NCBI GenBank assembly: GCA_005239175.1
Contig: SOPS01000001.1
Location: forward strand, 682,001-746,000
Source of the DNA: a halophilic archaeon SHRA6
GTDB taxonomy: Archaea; Halobacteriota; Halobacteria; Halobacteriales; Haloferacaceae
Direction of reading: 5' to 3'
DNA: 64,000 bases
Part shown: in pieces, positions 26,297 through 34,583 of the stretch
Position numbering within the stretch: the stretch's first letter is position 1
Layout: each line of letters begins with the position of its first letter
Notes under the pieces: model-generated
What the model saw: the letters and a program-made list of their open reading frames with translations, nothing else
Told to the model about the DNA's origin: nothing
Databases searched by the model: none
Translations under genes and position numbers: made by a program

Positions 26297-28477
26297 ATGT
26301 CTACCAAACGTTCTGATCTCGGGGATTCATCACCTGAAAATCAGGTCGAATTTGGACAAAAAGAGGTTGCAGAATTTCTTTTGAAAGAAATTGATAGTGA
26401 TCCTAATATCCAAATCGCAATTAACGGTCCATGGGGTAGTGGTAAAACAACAATTCTAGATAAAGCATATAGTGAACTTCAACAGGATTCCTCAACTATC
26501 GCTGTGTGGTATGAACCATGGAGATACAGCCCGGATCAAACAACACTCCGTCGAACATTTCTAAGAACAGTTTACGAGAACACCTCAAGAGAAATAGAGG
26601 AAGTAGAACCAATTACAAATGACGAATTTCACTTTGATCAAATAAGTGAACAAACGAGAAGTATATCTGATTTCATCACCAAACTATACAAGAATTTAAC
26701 AAATCAATTCAAGTTTATTATACCTATTCTAACAATTATTGGGCTATTATTGTTGATTCCATTGGCATTTAATTTATTTGACATGGGAATAATCGGTGCA
26801 GTATTCTCTCTTCTTGCACAATTAGCTGCTTTTACAATAATAGTAAGCTTAGGATTTTATTTGAGAAATGATCTTGTATCAATCTTATCTGAAGATCTCA
26901 CATATGACGTGAGAGAACCAAAAATCAGCGAAATCGACCTGTTTGAAGACAAATATGAACAATTAATAACAAAGCTAGGAAAATCAAACAAAAATTTAGT
27001 TGTATTCATTGATGATCTAGATCGGTGTAATAAAAAAGAGATGCGTGAAGTGATTACAGCTCTTTCGACGTATCTCGATCCGGATAGTGATCAGACACCA
27101 GTATCATTTGTTACGGCAATAGATGGTCCTAAAATAGTTGACTCGTTTGATGATACAAGTGAAGATGATGCACAACTTAAGCCTAATATTTTAAATAAAA
27201 CCTTTCAAATCGTTATTCCAGTACCATCCTTATCCAGATCAAATGTATCAAAATTAATTCAGATAACTGCCGAGGATTTGGGTCATCAAATGAAAAAAGA
27301 AGATATAACTAATATTACTAGAATTGCTGTATCCCACGCTGACTCCAATCTACGGATTATCCGATCCGCATTATCTGATCTTGTCTGGATGAAAGATCTT
27401 GGTGAATCGTATATGACGAATAAAGAATTTAGTGATTCAGAATCATTCAGAAAAATTATGAATGATGATTATGTTTTATTTCGAATATCACTAATAAAAC
27501 TCCTAAGCAGAAATGAGGATCTTCGATCATTTGTTACTGACGCATCAATGTGGGTGAATAAAGACAATAGACGTGGTCATATCCTGTGGGATCTTTTTAA
27601 TATTTCTCCAGCATTTGAACCATCTGGAATAGACCCTCGTCCACTGTTAGCTCTAAATAATCCAAATCGTTACCCGTCAAATATTCATGACTTTCGTGAA
27701 ATAAATAACAAAATATCTGGTGGCAGGAACCCAAGCGATGCGATGCCACTTATTGAAAAATATGGTCCCGCAGCTCAAGTTGATATTGCATATAGGTTCT
27801 TAGACACCAACATCGACGATGAAGATCGAGATGTTAAATCTGCATACATAAGCACTATAATTGGGATTGCATACAATTCTATTGATGCGATAGATGAGAG
27901 GAACTCAGACCTGTTTGACGATTGTTTCGAGCTTGTCAAAAAGGATCAGAAGATTGTTTCTAATATTGATACTAAAGACTACTCAAAATGGGTGACAGTA
28001 GGACATAAAGTCGGTAAAGTTGATCAACTATTTGAAAAGTCATCACCGTTTATGAAACGAAATAAGACTCAGTTCCTTAGAGAAATATCGAATTCAATAT
28101 CGGATTTCGATATGCATGTGATTGAGTTACTACTTGACGCAGAAATTAAGCAGTCTGAAAGTGGCGATGGGATTTCTTCTGCAACAAGGGTATCCAGAAT
28201 TTTTGAACAAGACAAAACAACCAACGCAGAAAATGCGCCGGACTACCTCCTAAGTTTGCTTCGTCATTGGCCATTTGATGACAAACCATCTGGACCACCG
28301 GATAAAGTACTACATAGTGATGTACTCAGTAGATTAGAATCTGATGCGTATTTCGATGAAGCGGAGAAGGTTTTTCTCAGCGTAGGAAGCCATGGTGATG
28401 TATCGAGTGACTATCGTGATACACTATTGGACAAAGGGTGGCCAAGACCTACAGGTTTTGAACAAGATGAGGAATAA
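26297..28477 (+). CDS. KAP family P-loop NTPase with membrane insertion
   Basis: Predicted 726-residue STAND-related NTPase of the KAP group. Walker A is INGPWGSGKTTI (residues 42-53). The family signature AVWYEPWRYSPD follows at residues 70-80. Two membrane helices are inserted at about 139-190, between Walker A and Walker B, as is typical of KAP proteins. Walker B is LVVFIDDLDRC (234-244). The C-terminal 350 residues are helical and not recognised. Bacterial KAP proteins include the F-plasmid phage-exclusion protein PifA, so a defence role is possible but unproven. Codon use is AT-rich and contrasts with the backbone, indicating transfer. It has a leaderless promoter of its own. Confidence 0.88.
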   Translation: MSTKRSDLGDSSPENQVEFGQKEVAEFLLKEIDSDPNIQIAINGPWGSGKTTILDKAYSELQQDSSTIAVWYEPWRYSPDQTTLRRTFLRTVYENTSREIEEVEPITNDEFHFDQISEQTRSISDFITKLYKNLTNQFKFIIPILTIIGLLLLIPLAFNLFDMGIIGAVFSLLAQLAAFTIIVSLGFYLRNDLVSILSEDLTYDVREPKISEIDLFEDKYEQLITKLGKSNKNLVVFIDDLDRCNKKEMREVITALSTYLDPDSDQTPVSFVTAIDGPKIVDSFDDTSEDDAQLKPNILNKTFQIVIPVPSLSRSNVSKLIQITAEDLGHQMKKEDITNITRIAVSHADSNLRIIRSALSDLVWMKDLGESYMTNKEFSDSESFRKIMNDDYVLFRISLIKLLSRNEDLRSFVTDASMWVNKDNRRGHILWDLFNISPAFEPSGIDPRPLLALNNPNRYPSNIHDFREINNKISGGRNPSDAMPLIEKYGPAAQVDIAYRFLDTNIDDEDRDVKSAYISTIIGIAYNSIDAIDERNSDLFDDCFELVKKDQKIVSNIDTKDYSKWVTVGHKVGKVDQLFEKSSPFMKRNKTQFLREISNSISDFDMHVIELLLDAEIKQSESGDGISSATRVSRIFEQDKTTNAENAPDYLLSLLRHWPFDDKPSGPPDKVLHSDVLSRLESDAYFDEAEKVFLSVGSHGDVSSDYRDTLLDKGWPRPTGFEQDEE

Positions 28478-28542
28478 TTTATGCGCAGTATGTGCATATA
28501 TTTAGTACACAACTCTTGTCAGAGTCAAAAATTTGAATAGAA

Positions 28543-30477
28543 TTATTCATTCCACATTTGAACAATTGGCGGCGGGCGATCACCAATTTTCACAGGTTCC
28601 TCAGATGTTGGTGAATCAACGACGTAATCCTCAACAAGTCCGACATCACTCGATACAGCATTCTCCAGCGGCATATCCCAATACGCGTAACAACCAAGAT
28701 AGTCAATATAAGCATAAAATTCAGCAGAAGGCGGTAAGCTTGATTCAACCTCAGGAGTAACCAGCCCATCAAGCACGTCGTCGACAGCTTCCTGAAAATC
28801 GTCGATATCGTCCCACTGCCGTCGAGCGAGATCGTCAAGTACCGGGCCTTCCGCAGCTGCCGCTATGGAATCAATTGAAAACTCACGAACCGCTTGCCGT
28901 ACATCTACATCTCGAGCGTGTTCAGGCCGTTCTATGCCCCTCTCAATATCCTTCGAGATCGACCAGAAGCGCCGACCAGTCGCCCAGTATATCCCAAGTT
29001 TCCACGTCGCAGCCTTGTCTGCGTACGATCCGTCACGAGCATCGTCGAAAGACTCAGAGGCGGCCGCTCGAAGTGATCCGAACGTAGCAGAGAGATACTT
29101 ACCAAGGTACGCACCAGCTGTCCTATTCCGCATCTGTGTGTCTTCCTGGTCATCGTCGTCGTAGAAGTCGATCAATTCGTGCGAGCGGGCGTTGTCCTCG
29201 ACCCACTCCTCGCCGTGATCGTGGTCGCCGTAGCGGTACCAGTCGACGAAACCCCTCGAAACCGGAACGTCGTACTCCTCGCCGTCGCTGTCGACAACTT
29301 TCTTGGTACCGAAATCACCCACGTCATCGAGATCGTCACGGAACACCAACGGATACAGGTCGACGATTTGACCCTGCCCGTAGTCCTTCCACTTCTTTGA
29401 TAGCTCGCCCTTGTCGATCAGGAACGGCATTCCATCACTCTCGCGTGTCGGCACGTCGAAAAAGAGCACGTGAAGGTGTGCGTAGCCCTTCTCAGTGAAT
29501 TCTAGAGCCTTGAGGTACGGAGGCCGTTCACGCGGCCGGCCCGTTACATGATCGTCGAGAGACGGTGACCAGCTGGCAACGCTCTCCTTTCGCGTATCGG
29601 CTTTAGTTGACGGGTCAGTATCAAAATACGACAGCAGTCGGTTAAAGTTCGGATTGATATTCTCAATACCCTCGTACAGCGACCGTGGATTCGGTCGAGT
29701 TGGATCGTCGTAGGTGCCCGGGTCTGTAGTAAGCGTGACCAGAACCGCGTTTTCGTAGTGCTCGTAAGCGTATTCGAGGGATTGGTTGAATCGAGCCCAA
29801 GTCTTGTTGATGCGTCCTTGACTGTTGAATCGAGTTTTGTACTCCTTTGTCATCCGACGAGTTGTCTGCCCCCCTCGTCGGCCGCAGAAGTGGACGTCGA
29901 ATAAGAGCTGGTAGTTTTCTATCCGTTTGAGATACCGATGTAAAGAGTCCTCAAGTAAATCCTGTCCCCACGAATCGACGCTGTGAGCCCTCTGGAGGTA
30001 GTTTTTACAGAATTCACGATCATAGACCAGTTCCTCATTTGCACCGGCTGTTTGAGCAATGCCTTCTGATATCAAGTCTAGTAGCCGAATTGTCGGGGTG
30101 ACCATCGTCGATCCTGCCGTCTGGCGTTTTTCGATAAGTGCAGGAACATGCTCAGCGAGATCGTCGACGAACCGATAGACAAACTGGTAATCACGGTCGG
30201 AACCATCGAAACGCTCGCATTGACCGACCGGCTGGCCTTTGATGCACTCAGAAACAAGGGTTTTCAGCATTATTCCCTCAGGAGCCGTAGAAATACGCTT
30301 TACCAGCCGTACACGTTCGTTGTCGCGCCCGCGTAGTTCGAGATCATCTTTTGGATCAGCCGAACTGTATCCGTACGCGAGAAGATCCAGATCTTCCAAG
30401 TACTGCACTAAGGTGGGAGTTTTACATCTCTCTGGCCGCAGTTGAGAGCCCCATACGTCCTGTAGCGCAGTCGACAT
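28543..30477 (-). CDS. HUH endonuclease, rolling-circle replication initiator of the element
   Basis: Predicted 644-residue Rep-type protein. Motif 1 is VLVTLTTDPGTY (residues 245-256). The metal-binding HUH motif is YAHLHVLFFDVP, with His 334 and His 336. The nickase motif is AGAYLGKYLSAT, with Tyr 457, Lys 460 and Tyr 461. This order and spacing match haloarchaeal rolling-circle initiators from small plasmids and pleolipoviruses. The N-terminal 240 residues are unrecognised. It would nick its origin and stay covalently attached to the 5' end during replication or transfer after excision. GC content is close to the backbone, unlike the neighbouring KAP gene. It probably shares an operon with the two upstream genes. 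Confidence 0.82.
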   Translation of the reverse strand: MSTALQDVWGSQLRPERCKTPTLVQYLEDLDLLAYGYSSADPKDDLELRGRDNERVRLVKRISTAPEGIMLKTLVSECIKGQPVGQCERFDGSDRDYQFVYRFVDDLAEHVPALIEKRQTAGSTMVTPTIRLLDLISEGIAQTAGANEELVYDREFCKNYLQRAHSVDSWGQDLLEDSLHRYLKRIENYQLLFDVHFCGRRGGQTTRRMTKEYKTRFNSQGRINKTWARFNQSLEYAYEHYENAVLVTLTTDPGTYDDPTRPNPRSLYEGIENINPNFNRLLSYFDTDPSTKADTRKESVASWSPSLDDHVTGRPRERPPYLKALEFTEKGYAHLHVLFFDVPTRESDGMPFLIDKGELSKKWKDYGQGQIVDLYPLVFRDDLDDVGDFGTKKVVDSDGEEYDVPVSRGFVDWYRYGDHDHGEEWVEDNARSHELIDFYDDDDQEDTQMRNRTAGAYLGKYLSATFGSLRAAASESFDDARDGSYADKAATWKLGIYWATGRRFWSISKDIERGIERPEHARDVDVRQAVREFSIDSIAAAAEGPVLDDLARRQWDDIDDFQEAVDDVLDGLVTPEVESSLPPSAEFYAYIDYLGCYAYWDMPLENAVSSDVGLVEDYVVDSPTSEEPVKIGDRPPPIVQMWNE

Positions 30478-30495
30478 CGGGTTTGACCGGCGTAA

Positions 30496-31317
30496 TCACT
30501 CGTTTGGTGCTCTATTGGCAGACAGCGACGCAGATCGCCCCGCACCGCCTCTCGTTGGGGCCGTCCCTTCGGTCGGCCCCTGCGACCGAGCTTCCGGGTC
30601 AGCCCCCCATGTCAGGGGGGCTGCTGCCGGCTCTCGGTCTTGCGGTGGTTTCTTTGGACTGTCGTCGAGCCAGTCGTCCACCATAGGTCGACGGGGTGGG
30701 GTGGTGGGTAGGTGGCTGGTATTTTGGTGACGAAGCAGTTGGGCGATGACACTGATTCGATGCGGTGGGCGGGTAGCGTGACGACGAACGAATTCGTACT
30801 CCTCGAGCGGATCGAAGTCGATGCGCTTCGCGGGTTTGAGCCCAACACCGGAATTAAGCCGATCCTCGTGGTCTTCGAGCGCAGGAAGGCGGAAACACGG
30901 CCAGCACGATCTGGCTTTCGCGGGTTTCGAATCCGCATCGTTGATGCACCGATCCTGACAGTGACGACATTTGTAAGAAATCTGGTCTGAGCTTTCTGTA
31001 TTCGGAACAGAGAGCTCAGAGATCGGACTTGCCTCACGCTGTGCAAAGCTTCGCACGCTGAACAGGGAACGAGCGATACCTGTTGTCGGATTGCTTCTAT
31101 CCCATTTCGTCTCCTCGTGTCGATACATCCGGCGGTGATGAACAACGTCGACACGTCCATCTCCGAATACGTACACGTAGAGGTGCTGATCGTCTGGATT
31201 AGTGTGACACCTCGGCGATGATGTATCGACATCAAGAACCTCAGAATAATCACTATCCTGACTCATATCGTCGGAAGGACCAGAATCAACGGAGTTCCCG
31301 TCAAGAGAGGAACTCAT
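30496..31317 (-). CDS. Element protein with a Cys-rich (zinc-binding) centre, unknown function
   Basis: Predicted 273-residue protein. The N-terminal 50 residues are Ser/Asp-rich and probably disordered. The centre has YKCRHCQDRCINDAD and then RSCWPCFRLP, a four-to-five Cys cluster that could hold one zinc ion. The C-terminal 60 residues are Pro/Arg-rich and low complexity. No domain is recognised. Its start overlaps the end of the upstream gene by four bases and its stop lies 18 bases before the Rep gene, so it belongs to the replication operon. Confidence 0.6.
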   Translation of the reverse strand: MSSSLDGNSVDSGPSDDMSQDSDYSEVLDVDTSSPRCHTNPDDQHLYVYVFGDGRVDVVHHRRMYRHEETKWDRSNPTTGIARSLFSVRSFAQREASPISELSVPNTESSDQISYKCRHCQDRCINDADSKPAKARSCWPCFRLPALEDHEDRLNSGVGLKPAKRIDFDPLEEYEFVRRHATRPPHRISVIAQLLRHQNTSHLPTTPPRRPMVDDWLDDSPKKPPQDREPAAAPLTWGADPEARSQGPTEGTAPTRGGAGRSASLSANRAPNE

Positions 31318-31730
31318 GGCTCACCCCTGAACAGTTCAATCCCAACGTGTCGATCGTATATTTCGACCACGTCGCCCGCTTTGACACCGAGAGGCTCTAG
31401 AGCCGGTTTGAAAAGCTGCGATTGAAGCAGACCCTCACTTACCCTGTGGACCTTGTACCGGGCGAGTACGGTCGCTGCTGTGTGATACTGGCCGGGAACA
31501 ACGAAGACGGAACTGCCGAGATCAAGGATCTTGATCGGATCACCGTGGGTAACCTCGATATGATCGAACGGGTTGCCGCGAATCGTGACTGAGAGATTCC
31601 CGTACGGCCGTAGCTTGGAAACGGTATACTCGCCGAGGTAACTCACAGGGACCACCTCGACGGGCTCGATCCGAATTGGAAATCCGCAAGCAGTGAGAGG
31701 TCTGCGACCGGCGATCGGTCGACATACCAC
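31314..31730 (-). CDS. Element protein with AbrB-like strand pattern, unknown function
   Basis: Predicted 138-residue protein from GTG 31730, though the true start may be further in. The middle (TVSKLRPYGNLSVTIRGNPF, then HIEVTHGDPIKIL) and the end (LEPLGVKAGDVVEIYDRHVG) both echo the G-x-I-x-P ... G-D pattern of AbrB/SpoVT swapped-hairpin DNA-binding domains, so a transcription or copy-control role is conceivable. The resemblance is weak and I do not assert the family. It is the first gene of the probable operon with the Cys-rich protein and Rep, and lies behind a palindrome. Confidence 0.5.
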   Translation of the reverse strand: MVCRPIAGRRPLTACGFPIRIEPVEVVPVSYLGEYTVSKLRPYGNLSVTIRGNPFDHIEVTHGDPIKILDLGSSVFVVPGQYHTAATVLARYKVHRVSEGLLQSQLFKPALEPLGVKAGDVVEIYDRHVGIELFRGEP

Positions 31731-31761
31731 TCACGAGGGGTTAGCTCGATTCCCTGAAATG

Positions 31762-31792
31762 CCCGAATATTCGGGATAGGGACGTTAATACA
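31762..31792 (-). promoter_or_regulatory. Promoter with palindromic operator for the replication operon
   Basis: A perfect 14-bp palindrome CCCGAATATTCGGG (31762-31775) lies 25 bases centre-to-centre downstream of a minus-strand TATA-like TGTATTAACG (31783-31792). The predicted transcription start therefore falls in or beside the palindrome. A regulator bound there would block the operon of the AbrB-like, Cys-rich and Rep genes. Confidence 0.55.
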
Positions 31793-31830
31793 GCTGTTCA
31801 GTATCGAATTAAAATCGTGAGATGAACCGA

Positions 31831-31937
31831 TGGGCCCTACCGGATTTGAACCGGTGATCACCCGGTGTCTCATTCCACCGATCGCGTGCCGGCGGAACTA
31901 TGAGCCGGGGGCTTTAACCAGACTAAGCTAAAGGCCC
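31831..31937 (-). tRNA. tRNA with anticodon CAT (probably elongator Met), containing a 32-nt intron
   Basis: The minus strand folds as a complete cloverleaf. The acceptor is GGGCCTT with AGGGCCC plus discriminator A; the D-arm is GCTT/AAGC, the anticodon stem CCCGG/CCGGG and the T-stem ACCGG/CCGGT with loop TTCAAAT. After CTCATA the sequence is interrupted by 32 bases (31867-31898) that form their own seven-pair helix, TTCCGCC with GGTGGAA, as expected for an archaeal bulge-helix-bulge intron after position 37. Removing it leaves 75 bases. Anticodon CAT means Met or a modified Ile2; an intron in the elongator Met gene is usual in haloarchaea. The 3' exon contains the attachment core of the integrative element. 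Confidence 0.88.
31833..31852 (-). repeat. Right attachment-site repeat inside the tRNA(CAT) gene
   Basis: This 20-base sequence equals the copy at 23716-23735. It lies wholly in the 3' exon (T-arm and acceptor), so integration keeps this tRNA functional. Confidence 0.85.
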
Positions 31938-32024
31938 GTTGTCCCCACATTTTTGATGCCGCCTATTGAGCCTATCGGGAGCCGATGACGGCAACGCGTT
32001 CGCTCAGTGATCAGATCACAGAGA

Positions 32025-32097
32025 CGCCGTCGCCAGGACTCGAACCTGGGACCACCTCGTTAACAGCGAGGTGCTCTACCAACTGAGCTACGACGGC
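32025..32097 (-). tRNA. tRNA-Asn (anticodon GTT)
   Basis: The minus strand gives acceptor GCCGTCG/CGACGGC with discriminator G, D-arm GCTC...GAGC, anticodon stem CCTCG/CGAGG with loop CTGTTAA, and T-arm CCAGG TTCGAGT CCTGG. Length is 73 bases without encoded CCA. Just past its 3' end is a small palindrome, GTGATC-T-GATCAC, which may serve as a terminator or processing signal. Confidence 0.95.
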
Positions 32098-32120
32098 TCG
32101 CAGTCGTTCGTTTCGCCGTG

Positions 32121-32130
32121 GTATAATTAG
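32121..32130 (-). promoter_or_regulatory. TATA box of tRNA-Asn
   Basis: On the minus strand CTAATTATAC is centred about 28 bases upstream of the mature 5' end, so transcription probably starts very close to the tRNA. Confidence 0.55.
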
Positions 32131-32191
32131 GGCTTTCGTTTTCGCCTTACGGAAGCGACACGCTTTCACACGCGCCACAGAAATCGAGAGT

Positions 32192-33544
32192 ATGGACTCC
32201 CTCGATCGCGTCCACGAGACCGTTCTCGATCGCGTCTCACCGGATGCCGACGAACGCGATCGCCTCGATCGCGTCGCCGCCGAGTTGACGCACGCGGCCG
32301 TCCGGGCAATTTCGGCGTTGCCCGTCGATGCGGACATCACCCGCGTCGGGAGCACTGCCCGAGGGACATGGCTCGCTGGCGATCGGGATATCGATCTCTT
32401 CGTTCGATTCCCGCCGGAACTCGATCGTGACGACCTCGAAAGCTACGGCCTACAGATCGGCCATACGGTGTTGCCCGACGGGCACGAGGAGTACGCCGAG
32501 CACCCGTACGTCACCGGAACGTACGAGGGGTTCGACATCGATCTCGTCCCGTGTTATGCCGTCGAAGACGCGTCTGGATTGGTTTCGGCGGTCGATCGAA
32601 CCCCGTTTCACAACGAGTACCTCTCTGCCCGGCTGACCGACGAGCTCCGGGAGGCAGTCCGGGTCTGCAAGCGGTTTTTCAAGGGAATCGGCGTCTACGG
32701 GAGCGATCTCAAAACCCAGGGGTTCTCGGGCTATTTGACCGAGTTGCTCGTCGTCGAACACGGTGGCTTTGCGCCGCTCATCGACGCAGCCGCGGAGTGG
32801 CGACCGCCAGTCGTCTACGACCCCGAATCCCACGGGACGAGTCACTTCGACGACCCGCTCGTCGTCATCGACCCCACGGATTCCGATCGCAACGTTGCCG
32901 CGGTTGTCTCCGCGGAGAACGTCGCACGGCTCCAACACTACGCCCGAGAACTCCGCGCGGATCCGCAGCTCGAACTGTTCTTTCCACCCCCGGTCGAGCC
33001 GCTTTCACCCGCCGAACTCGACGCGCATCTGCGTCGCCGCGAAACAGCGGTCCTGGCGATCGTCTTCGAGACACCAGACATCGTCGAGGATCAACTGTAT
33101 CCACAGCTGCGCAAATCACGCCGCGGGCTCGTCTCAGAGCTCGATCGCCGCGGCTTCGGCGTCTGTCGATCGACGACCGTTGCAGACGCCCAAGCGGTCA
33201 TCCTCGTTGAACTCGAAACTGACACACTTCCTGCAATCGAACGCCACGAGGGACCGCCGGTCCACGTAAAGCCCCACGCCCAGGGATTCACCACTGCGTA
33301 CGAGTCAAACGACAACGTCTACGGGCCGTTCCTCGATGGCGATCACTACGTCGTCGAACGGCCTCGTGAGTTCACCGACGCCCATGCGTTCCTCCAGAGC
33401 GATCAGATCTTCGAGGTCGGGCTGGGGACGCACATCGAGTCTGCGCTTGAATCCGGATACGACATCCGCTCGGGCGATGAGCTTACCACACTCTGTGAGC
33501 CGTTCGGTCGAGCGCTTCGGGAGTACTTCGAACCGACGCCCTGA
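32192..33544 (+). CDS. cca: CCA-adding enzyme (archaeal class I tRNA nucleotidyltransferase)
   Basis: Adds the 3'-CCA end that none of the tRNA genes in this window encodes. The 450 residues include the nucleotidyltransferase motif VGSTARGTWLAGDRDIDLFVRF, with the catalytic carboxylates in DID, the third carboxylate in GFDIDLVPCY, and the archaeal FKGIGVYGSDLKTQGFSGYLTELL segment. A C-terminal region with IESALESGYDIRSGDEL completes the usual length. It lies directly next to two tRNA genes, divergent from tRNA-Asn. Confidence 0.96.
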   Translation: MDSLDRVHETVLDRVSPDADERDRLDRVAAELTHAAVRAISALPVDADITRVGSTARGTWLAGDRDIDLFVRFPPELDRDDLESYGLQIGHTVLPDGHEEYAEHPYVTGTYEGFDIDLVPCYAVEDASGLVSAVDRTPFHNEYLSARLTDELREAVRVCKRFFKGIGVYGSDLKTQGFSGYLTELLVVEHGGFAPLIDAAAEWRPPVVYDPESHGTSHFDDPLVVIDPTDSDRNVAAVVSAENVARLQHYARELRADPQLELFFPPPVEPLSPAELDAHLRRRETAVLAIVFETPDIVEDQLYPQLRKSRRGLVSELDRRGFGVCRSTTVADAQAVILVELETDTLPAIERHEGPPVHVKPHAQGFTTAYESNDNVYGPFLDGDHYVVERPREFTDAHAFLQSDQIFEVGLGTHIESALESGYDIRSGDELTTLCEPFGRALREYFEPTP

Positions 33545-33578
33545 TCGTGGCACCCGTCGGTCACTAACAGCTTGGTCG

Positions 33579-34583
33579 CTACAGATCGAGAGCCGTGCGT
33601 AGCTCCGAGACGATCGCCTTGGTCTTGTCAGTGGGATCATCCTCACACGGCATCGGTTCGCGGCCATCGAACGTCTCGTGAACGATCGAAACACCCTCCG
33701 ACAAGGTGTCAAGACCGTACCCACCCTCCAAGACAAACGCCAGTGGCATATCGAGCGACGCCTGCAGCGACTGCATCCGCTCAGTCATGAGTGCGTATCC
33801 CTCTGTCGAGACCCGCATCCGCGAGATTGGGTCATGTTGATGGGCATCGAATCCCGCGCTGATGATGAGCAACTCGGGCTCGAAGGCCTCCAGCGCGGGC
33901 GCGATCGCCTCATCGATGACGTACAAAAAGTCTGCATCATCGGCACCAGCGGCCAGCGGCGCGTTCAGATTCATTCCCTCACCATCTCCGGTTCCGATCT
34001 CGTCGCTGTCACCGGTTCCCGGGTAGAGTCCATCCTCGTGGATCGACGCGTAAAACACGTCGCCGCGGTCATAGAAGATGTCCTGGGTACCGTTGCCGTG
34101 GTGGACGTCCCAATCAAAGATCGCAACCCGATCGACACCGTGGTCGTCGATCGCTGCCTGGGCGGCGACCGCCGCGTTGTTGAAAAAGCAAAATCCCATG
34201 GCATCGTCCTCGACCGCGTGATGTCCCGGCGGTCGACCGACCGAGAACGGCGTTTGACGCCCGTCAGCTCCATTCAGCGCCTCCATCGCGGCCCACTGTG
34301 CCAAGCCCGCGCTCTGTAGCGCCGCTTCCCACGTCTTCTCGACGGCGATCGTATCCGGATCCCAACTGCCGCCGCCGGATGCGCAGAACTCCTCGACTTC
34401 GTCGACGTACTCGGCCTCGTGGACTGCCTTCACCATGCTCGCGTCTGCGCGGTCCGCGTCGTGATAGGAGACGCCGTGACGTTTCTGGAGCCCGCGTTTG
34501 ATCGCGCGGAGCCGATCGGCTGATTCTGGATGGCGCTCACCGGGATCGTGTGCCAGACAGAGGTCGCTGTATCCGAACTGCAT
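33579..34583 (-). CDS. Class II histone deacetylase / AcuC family hydrolase
   Basis: Zinc-dependent deacetylase fold, 334 residues. The His pair and charge relay are in VGRPPGHHAVEDDAMGFCFFNN, the metal ligands in FDWDVHHGNGTQDIF (Asp, His) and SAGFDAHQHDP (Asp), and the catalytic-pocket Tyr region in LEGGYGLDTL. Substrates may be acetylated proteins, acetylpolyamines or other small amides. Its ATG overlaps the stop of the histone gene by one base (TAATG on the coding strand), so the two are translationally coupled, which favours a link with chromatin protein acetylation, although haloarchaeal histones lack obvious acetylated tails. Confidence 0.9.
   Translation of the reverse strand: MQFGYSDLCLAHDPGERHPESADRLRAIKRGLQKRHGVSYHDADRADASMVKAVHEAEYVDEVEEFCASGGGSWDPDTIAVEKTWEAALQSAGLAQWAAMEALNGADGRQTPFSVGRPPGHHAVEDDAMGFCFFNNAAVAAQAAIDDHGVDRVAIFDWDVHHGNGTQDIFYDRGDVFYASIHEDGLYPGTGDSDEIGTGDGEGMNLNAPLAAGADDADFLYVIDEAIAPALEAFEPELLIISAGFDAHQHDPISRMRVSTEGYALMTERMQSLQASLDMPLAFVLEGGYGLDTLSEGVSIVHETFDGREPMPCEDDPTDKTKAIVSELRTALDL

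Larger units (their letters stand above)
23716..31852. mobile_element. Integrative element inserted in the 3' end of a tRNA(CAT) gene
   Basis: About 8.1 kb bounded by exact 20-bp direct repeats: one inside the 3' end of the intact tRNA(CAT) gene at the right, the other a tRNA fragment at the left. The left end carries a tyrosine recombinase reading toward that end. Between the ends are a winged-helix regulator, a KAP NTPase block that is clearly AT-rich against GC-rich flanks, an HUH replication initiator and two accessory genes. This combination matches haloarchaeal integrative plasmids. I find no spike, membrane-protein or packaging genes, so a provirus is not supported. The left edge is ambiguous, because a second, degenerate tRNA 3' copy lies about 110 bases further in. 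Confidence 0.85.

Noticed and set aside
31643-31873. A 76-codon minus-strand frame starting inside the tRNA(CAT) gene
   Set aside because: It begins within the tRNA and crosses the operator and promoter of the replication operon, with no family resemblance.
23716-31937. Integrated pleolipovirus-like provirus
   Set aside because: Integrase and an HUH initiator fit, but no spike-like, small membrane virion or packaging-type ATPase genes are visible; the KAP NTPase is not a viral packaging ATPase type.
31831-31937. tRNA-Ile2 (CAT read as ATA) instead of Met
   Set aside because: Not excluded by sequence, but an intron after position 37 is usual for the haloarchaeal elongator Met gene, so Met is preferred.
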